Positions 59,828 to 64,000 of a stretch of 64,000 nt of DNA are shown here, one piece after another. Source of the stretch: an uncultured Aquimarina sp. (GTDB lineage: Bacteria; Bacteroidota; Bacteroidia; Flavobacteriales; Flavobacteriaceae); assembly GCA_947495425.1 (NCBI GenBank), contig CANLYR010000004.1, positions 62,001-126,000 of the forward strand. Reading direction: 5' to 3'. Made by a program: the position numbers and the translations under genes. How positions within the stretch are numbered: the first letter of the stretch is position 1; the number at the start of each line of letters is the position of its first letter. Under the pieces are notes generated by a model, which saw nothing but the letters and a program-made list of their open reading frames with translations, was not told where the DNA came from and searched no databases.

Positions 59828-61361
59828 TTATAATTGTATTCAATGATTTTTCCATTTCAACAAGTATCTCTTTTTGTTGTATCGCTAAATTTATAGATTC
59901 AGTAGGATCAGTTTCCAAATTATAAAGCTGCGGAATTGTATCAATTCCTGATTCTATTTTCTTGTCATTCTTAACCCAACTGTAGTCCTTTGTAGAAGGC
60001 ATGATGTATTTCCATTTTCCATCGCGCAATCCGAAGGTATACGATTCTTCTAGCATCACCTCTCTACCTACATCTGATTTTCCTAAAATAACATCAATCA
60101 TATTTTGACTATCTAGTGAAGACATGGTATCTAAATTCAGTTTTAAAAGAGAGGCTATAGAGGTATAAATATCAACCTGACTCCAAAGTGCATGGCTTTC
60201 TTTTGGCTTTATTTTACCGGGCCAATATGAAATAGTTGGGACTCTTGTTCCGGCTTCATAAGCGCTATATTTACCTCCACGAAAAATCCCAGATGGCTTA
60301 TGTTCACCTAATTTTTCTATGGCTTGATCTTCGTAACCATCATTAAGCACCGGACCATTATCACTCGTAAAAATAATGAGTGTATTCTTTTCAATATCTA
60401 GTGTTTTCAGTGTATTCATAATTTCTCCCACTACCCAATCCATTTGTGCAATAGCATCTCCTCTGGGGCCCATAGCACTTTTTCCTCTGAACTTAGGATT
60501 CGGCACACGCGGCACATGAATATCGTGGAAAGAAAAATAAAGGAAAAAGGGATTGCTCTTATTTTGAGCTATGAAGTGTGTTGCTTTCTCTAAAATAGTT
60601 TTACTAAGATCTTCGTCTACAATTTCAGCACGTTTACCACCACCCATAAAGCCTATTCTACTAATTCCATTAACAATAGAGCCACTATGCTGATTATCGG
60701 CTTTTTGTTTCAGTATTTCTGGGTGTGTAATCCCTGTGGGACGCTGATAAGGATTTGGCTCATTTGGATGATCTGTGAATGAAATTTCTAATGGGTCATT
60801 GATATCTAAATCTACCACCGTATGATTTTCTAGATACACGCTTGGAACTCTATCACCTGTAGAAGGAAGTAAAAAACTATAGTCAAAACCTATTTCTAAT
60901 GGTCCCGGTTTTACTTCTTCATTCCAATTCACTTGACCAGTACCTAAACCTAAATGCCATTTTCCTACTACAGCTGTAGTATAACCATTCTTTTGAAGTA
61001 GTGAAGGTAGTGTTTCTGTTCCTGGTTTAATTAATAGTGGTGCATCTCCGGGAAGTACTCTTGCATTTCTTCTGAACGCATAATTACCTGTAAGCAGAGA
61101 ATATCGAGAAGGAGTACATGTGGCGGCAGTGCTATGCGCATCAGTAAATTTTACACCATTTCTTGATAAGAAATCTATATTAGGCGTCTTAACTCCTTCG
61201 GCTCCGTTAACACCAATATCACCATATCCTAAATCATCTGCGTATAGGATAATAACATTAGGTTTTGCAAGGGTGTCAGTCCCCTTACTAGAGGTGCACG
61301 AAAAACAAACTGCGATCAAAATAATCGCAATATACATTCTTAAAACCACAGTATTTATCAT
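59817..61361 (-). CDS. S1-family sulfatase, lipoprotein
   Basis: This formylglycine sulfatase (514 aa from the chosen start) has a lipobox near LIAVCFSC and the site C-T-P-S-R in STAATCTPSRYSLLTG (near residue 82). DDLGYGD, GKWHLGLG, FHDIHVPR and TSDNGPVLNDG are the metal and substrate motifs; the overall pattern is arylsulfatase-like. The frame extends to a GTG at 61379, but the ATG at 61361 (MINTVVLRMY) is a better start. It is the first gene of the minus-strand locus and is divergent from the S9 peptidase. It is distinct in sequence from the first sulfatase of the locus. Confidence 0.92.
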   Translation of the reverse strand: MINTVVLRMYIAIILIAVCFSCTSSKGTDTLAKPNVIILYADDLGYGDIGVNGAEGVKTPNIDFLSRNGVKFTDAHSTAATCTPSRYSLLTGNYAFRRNARVLPGDAPLLIKPGTETLPSLLQKNGYTTAVVGKWHLGLGTGQVNWNEEVKPGPLEIGFDYSFLLPSTGDRVPSVYLENHTVVDLDINDPLEISFTDHPNEPNPYQRPTGITHPEILKQKADNQHSGSIVNGISRIGFMGGGKRAEIVDEDLSKTILEKATHFIAQNKSNPFFLYFSFHDIHVPRVPNPKFRGKSAMGPRGDAIAQMDWVVGEIMNTLKTLDIEKNTLIIFTSDNGPVLNDGYEDQAIEKLGEHKPSGIFRGGKYSAYEAGTRVPTISYWPGKIKPKESHALWSQVDIYTSIASLLKLNLDTMSSLDSQNMIDVILGKSDVGREVMLEESYTFGLRDGKWKYIMPSTKDYSWVKNDKKIESGIDTIPQLYNLETDPTESINLAIQQKEILVEMEKSLNTIINEK

Positions 61362-61798
61362 GTTTTTATAAAAGGTCACTAATAATACAAGATAAATCTT
61401 ATGAATATGACATCGCTATTTATAAAATATTTTAATTTTATATGTATTTTATGAAAGTACTACAGATTAAGTGGTACTTAATAGGGAATCTTACTTCAAA
61501 ACTTATAAAATTAAGCCCATATCCATAAGATTCTAACTAAAAACATTAAATATAGCTTTAGTATAGATATTTCAAAACAAACCACCCCATAACACATCAG
61601 AAAGAACAACTGCATGATAGTTGATTGAAATTTTGCTGTTATAATCATTAAGAATTTAATCTTCATGTTGTACAACCAAAATAGTATACTTTATTAGTAT
61701 AAAAACTACAATTCCTAAAGCTGTTAATCTCTTCTTAAGAATATATTCCTTATTTGAGTTTATTAGTACCTTCAACAGCTTTAAAAAGGAATTTATAC
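61362..61798. other. Divergent intergenic region at the upstream edge of the polysaccharide locus
   Basis: This AT-rich stretch separates the minus-strand sulfatase from the plus-strand S9 peptidase and should contain both promoters. I see an AAGTAC/GTACTT inverted repeat and a TTG at 61668-61670 but no convincing TAnnTTTG box. AAAAAGGAA about 10 bases before the peptidase ATG is a likely ribosome binding site. Small frames are present but none looks coding. Confidence 0.4.
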
Positions 61799-63832
61799 AT
61801 GAAAAAAACACTCATTTTTATCTTTTCATTACTCATATATGTAGGAAAAGTAACAGCTCAGGAACAAAAGACAACATTCAAAGACCTTGACGTATTCAAA
61901 CTTCAATATGCGCTAGATCCACAGATTTCTCCTAATGGAGATCAAGTTATATATCGCCGAACTAAGTTTGATATCATGCGTGATAAAAGCCAGGGAGACC
62001 TTTGGATATTAAAGGCAGATGGTTCATCTCATCGCAAACTTACTTCTCGAGAAGCTAATGAATCAGCAGCAAGATGGTCACCCAACGGAGATCGTATCGT
62101 TTTTTCGAGTAGCACAAGTGAAGGAACAGAAATCTATATGTATTGGACACAAACCGGGCAATTTGCAAAGGTATCTCAATTAGATCGTTCTCCATCGTCT
62201 ATTACTTGGTCTCCCGATGGGAAACATATAGCATTCTCAATGTTGGTTCCTCAAAAATCACCTGTAATCGCTAAGTTACCTCCTAAACCAAAAGGGGCAA
62301 AATGGGCAGAGAAACCCCGTATTACAGATCGCTTAAAACACGAGGCGGATGGGCAAGGGTATCTCGAACCTGGCTTCAGTCATCTCTTTGTCATTCCTGC
62401 AGATGGAGGGGCACCCAGACAAATTACGAAAGGTAATTTCAATCATAAAGGTAAGCTCTCTTGGTCACCAGATGGGAAGTATATTATCTTTTCAACAAAT
62501 CGTAATAATGATTGGGAACATAACTTCGTAAATAGTGAAATATATAAAGTAGACGTTTCAAAGGGAAATATAACTGCACTAACAGATCGCAATGGACCAG
62601 ATTATTCGCCTATCTTTTCTCCAGACGGCAGCAAAATCGCATTTATTAGTTATGAGGATAAAATACAAACCTACCAATTACGGCAATTGCACGTTATGAA
62701 CAAAGATGGTAGCAATAAAAAATTAATAACAAGCAATTTAGATCGAAGTATAAGCAATCCAATATGGGATACCAAAGGAACCGGATTATATTTCACATAT
62801 GATGATAAAGGCAATACAAAGATTGGATATACGACACTAAGCGGAAAAATCACCAAAATATCCGATAATGTAGGCGGCACATCTATTGGTAGACCATATG
62901 CAGGTGGATCGTTTAGTACCTCAAAAAATGGAACAATTGTATACACACATTCTCGCCCTGATTATCCGGCAAACATAGCCATACAAAAACCCAAAGAAAA
63001 GACACCTACACTACTAACGCGTCTTAACAAAAATTGGCTTAGTTATAGAGAACTTGGAAAGGTTGAAGAAGTATGGTACAAATCATCGATAGACCAAAGA
63101 GATATCCAAGGATGGATTGTGAAACCACCAAAATATGATTCCTCTAAAAAGTATCCATTATTGGTAGAAAATCACGGAGGCCCAATTTTAAACTATGGGG
63201 ATCGCTTTTCTGCTGAAATGCAACTTTATGCAGCTGCCGGTTATGTAGTATTTTACCCAAACCCAAGAGGAAGCACTAGCTATGGTGAAGAATTCGGAAA
63301 TTTACTCTATAATAATTATCCGGGACAAGATTATAATGATGTGATGGATGGTGTTGATCATCTCATTAAAAAAAGCATGATTGATGAAAATCAACTCTAT
63401 GTGACAGGTGGTAGCGCCGGTGGAATCATGACTGCATGGATGATAGGAAAAAACAATCGCTTCAAAGCTGCTGTAGTTGCCAAACCAGTCATGAATTGGA
63501 TTAGTAAAACACTAGTTGCCGATAATTATTATGGGTATGCTAATTATCGCTATCCCGGACAACCGTGGGAAAACATGGAAACCTATTGGAAATTTTCCCC
63601 AATCTCACTAGTAGGCAATATACAAACACCTACAATGGTTATGGTGGGTATGAATGATTTGCGCACTCCCCCATCAGAAGCTAAGCAGTTATACCATGCC
63701 CTGAAAATTAGAAAAATCGAGACTGTATTAGTAGAGATCCCAGGAGCTTACCACGGTATAGCTAAAAGACCTAGCCAATTGATAACAAAAATTGCACATA
63801 CATTAGCATGGTTTGAAAAATATCGTAAATAA
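61799..63832 (+). CDS. S9-family prolyl oligopeptidase-like serine peptidase, exported
   Basis: The 677-aa enzyme has a signal peptide ending VGKVTAQ, then a beta-propeller of WD40-like PD40 repeats (RWSPNGDRIVF, TWSPDGKHIAF, SWSPDGKYIIF, IFSPDGSKIAF), then an alpha/beta-hydrolase domain. The catalytic triad is Ser in GGSAGG (about 539), Asp in GMNDLRTP (about 618) and His in AYHGI (about 652). It removes dipeptides or short peptides in the periplasm. The frame opens at 61754, but the ATG at 61799 gives the signal peptide at the N-terminus. It is divergent from the polysaccharide locus and probably not part of it. Confidence 0.93.
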   Translation: MKKTLIFIFSLLIYVGKVTAQEQKTTFKDLDVFKLQYALDPQISPNGDQVIYRRTKFDIMRDKSQGDLWILKADGSSHRKLTSREANESAARWSPNGDRIVFSSSTSEGTEIYMYWTQTGQFAKVSQLDRSPSSITWSPDGKHIAFSMLVPQKSPVIAKLPPKPKGAKWAEKPRITDRLKHEADGQGYLEPGFSHLFVIPADGGAPRQITKGNFNHKGKLSWSPDGKYIIFSTNRNNDWEHNFVNSEIYKVDVSKGNITALTDRNGPDYSPIFSPDGSKIAFISYEDKIQTYQLRQLHVMNKDGSNKKLITSNLDRSISNPIWDTKGTGLYFTYDDKGNTKIGYTTLSGKITKISDNVGGTSIGRPYAGGSFSTSKNGTIVYTHSRPDYPANIAIQKPKEKTPTLLTRLNKNWLSYRELGKVEEVWYKSSIDQRDIQGWIVKPPKYDSSKKYPLLVENHGGPILNYGDRFSAEMQLYAAAGYVVFYPNPRGSTSYGEEFGNLLYNNYPGQDYNDVMDGVDHLIKKSMIDENQLYVTGGSAGGIMTAWMIGKNNRFKAAVVAKPVMNWISKTLVADNYYGYANYRYPGQPWENMETYWKFSPISLVGNIQTPTMVMVGMNDLRTPPSEAKQLYHALKIRKIETVLVEIPGAYHGIAKRPSQLITKIAHTLAWFEKYRK

Positions 63833-63887
63833 CTTTGGTTCAAACCCTAGAGGAATTTTATAAGAAAAAGCTTTAAGTTTTCGAGGC

Positions 63888-63904
63888 TAGTCTTGGAGTA
63901 TTCA
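63888..63904 (+). repeat. Copy 2 of a degenerate 17-base motif
   Basis: It resembles the segment at 14622-14638 at 13 of 17 positions and likewise follows a plus-strand gene end by about 55 bases. The significance is low; AT-rich composition could produce it. Confidence 0.2.
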
Positions 63905-63967
63905 AATTTTGATTATCGAACAATATGATCAATTTCTGTTTTAATAAGAGATACAGTCTTTAGAAAA

Positions 63968-63999
63968 GCCAAGGCAGAATCTTGAGATTCTGCCTTGGC
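63968..63999. terminator. Hairpin at window end, probable bidirectional terminator
   Basis: GCCAAGGCAGAATC, TTGA, GATTCTGCCTTGGC: a perfect 14-bp stem with a 4-base loop. Read on the minus strand it is followed by a T-rich stretch (GGCTTTTCTA), so it could terminate a gene entering from the right. Any T-run on the plus-strand side lies beyond the window. Confidence 0.6.
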
Positions 64000-64000
64000 A

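Noticed and set aside
63913..64000. Open minus-strand frame from the window edge to a TAA at 63913-63915
   Set aside because: It contains a perfect 14-bp stem-loop followed by a T-rich stretch on the minus strand, which reads better as an intrinsic terminator than as coding sequence. Sequence beyond 64000 is needed to decide.

Overview
The window looks like the chromosome of a marine flavobacterium (Bacteroidota, Flavobacteriaceae). This is inferred from the low GC content, a SusC/SusD pair with ECF sigma factor and FecR anti-sigma, a T9SS C-terminal sorting domain, TAnnTTTG-type promoter boxes, and small flavobacterial families (Lacal_2735, DUF2256, TIGR03643). An Aquimarina-like genus would fit, but the genus cannot be fixed from sequence reading alone. 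I saw no rRNA, tRNA, CRISPR array, insertion sequence or prophage.

Region 1 (1-13.4 kb) holds envelope and ion functions. In order: the tail of a probable cardiolipin synthase, a tandem UspA protein, a possible 40-aa membrane peptide, a TrkH/KtrB potassium transporter, a DUF6268-like barrel and a PAP2 phosphatase. A minus-strand operon then encodes an HD-domain/PycTM fusion, a GH3-type acyl-adenylating enzyme and a lipoprotein joining a phosphoesterase to a beta-barrel. A secreted zincin and a CotH-like protein follow.

Region 2 (13.6-30.8 kb) is a DNA-repair and light-stress island. It contains BrkB, three small genes of unknown function, an amine-oxidase-like flavoprotein, a CDP-alcohol phosphatidyltransferase, folE, the four-gene ligase-associated repair cassette (MBL exonuclease, ATP-dependent ligase, Lhr-type helicase, PdeM), and an operon of DUF2256, CRY-DASH, an FeS-type photolyase, a divergent photolyase paralogue, TIGR03643 and DUF2452. 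Three promoters in the island share a 30-bp palindrome, TGTTTAAY-N14-GWTAAACA. They are those of the 73-aa gene, folE and the photolyase operon, which suggests one regulon.

Region 3 (30.8-61.4 kb, all minus strand) is a large polysaccharide utilization locus. Gene order from the upstream end is S1 sulfatase, SGNH esterase, ECF sigma factor, GH127, FecR, SusC, SusD, a 1631-aa T9SS-secreted multi-CBM96 hydrolase, a 700-aa paralogue of its catalytic core, GH27, LacZ-type GH2, GH92, a second sulfatase, a FucP-type importer and a second GH2. The enzymes fit a sulfated, galactose-containing and branched polysaccharide, perhaps with L-arabinose. Between fecR and susC the plus strand carries a promoter and a strong intrinsic terminator with no protein gene between them, which predicts a roughly 110-nt RNA antisense to the susC leader.

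Region 4 (61.8-64 kb) holds an S9 peptidase and a terminator-like hairpin at the window edge.
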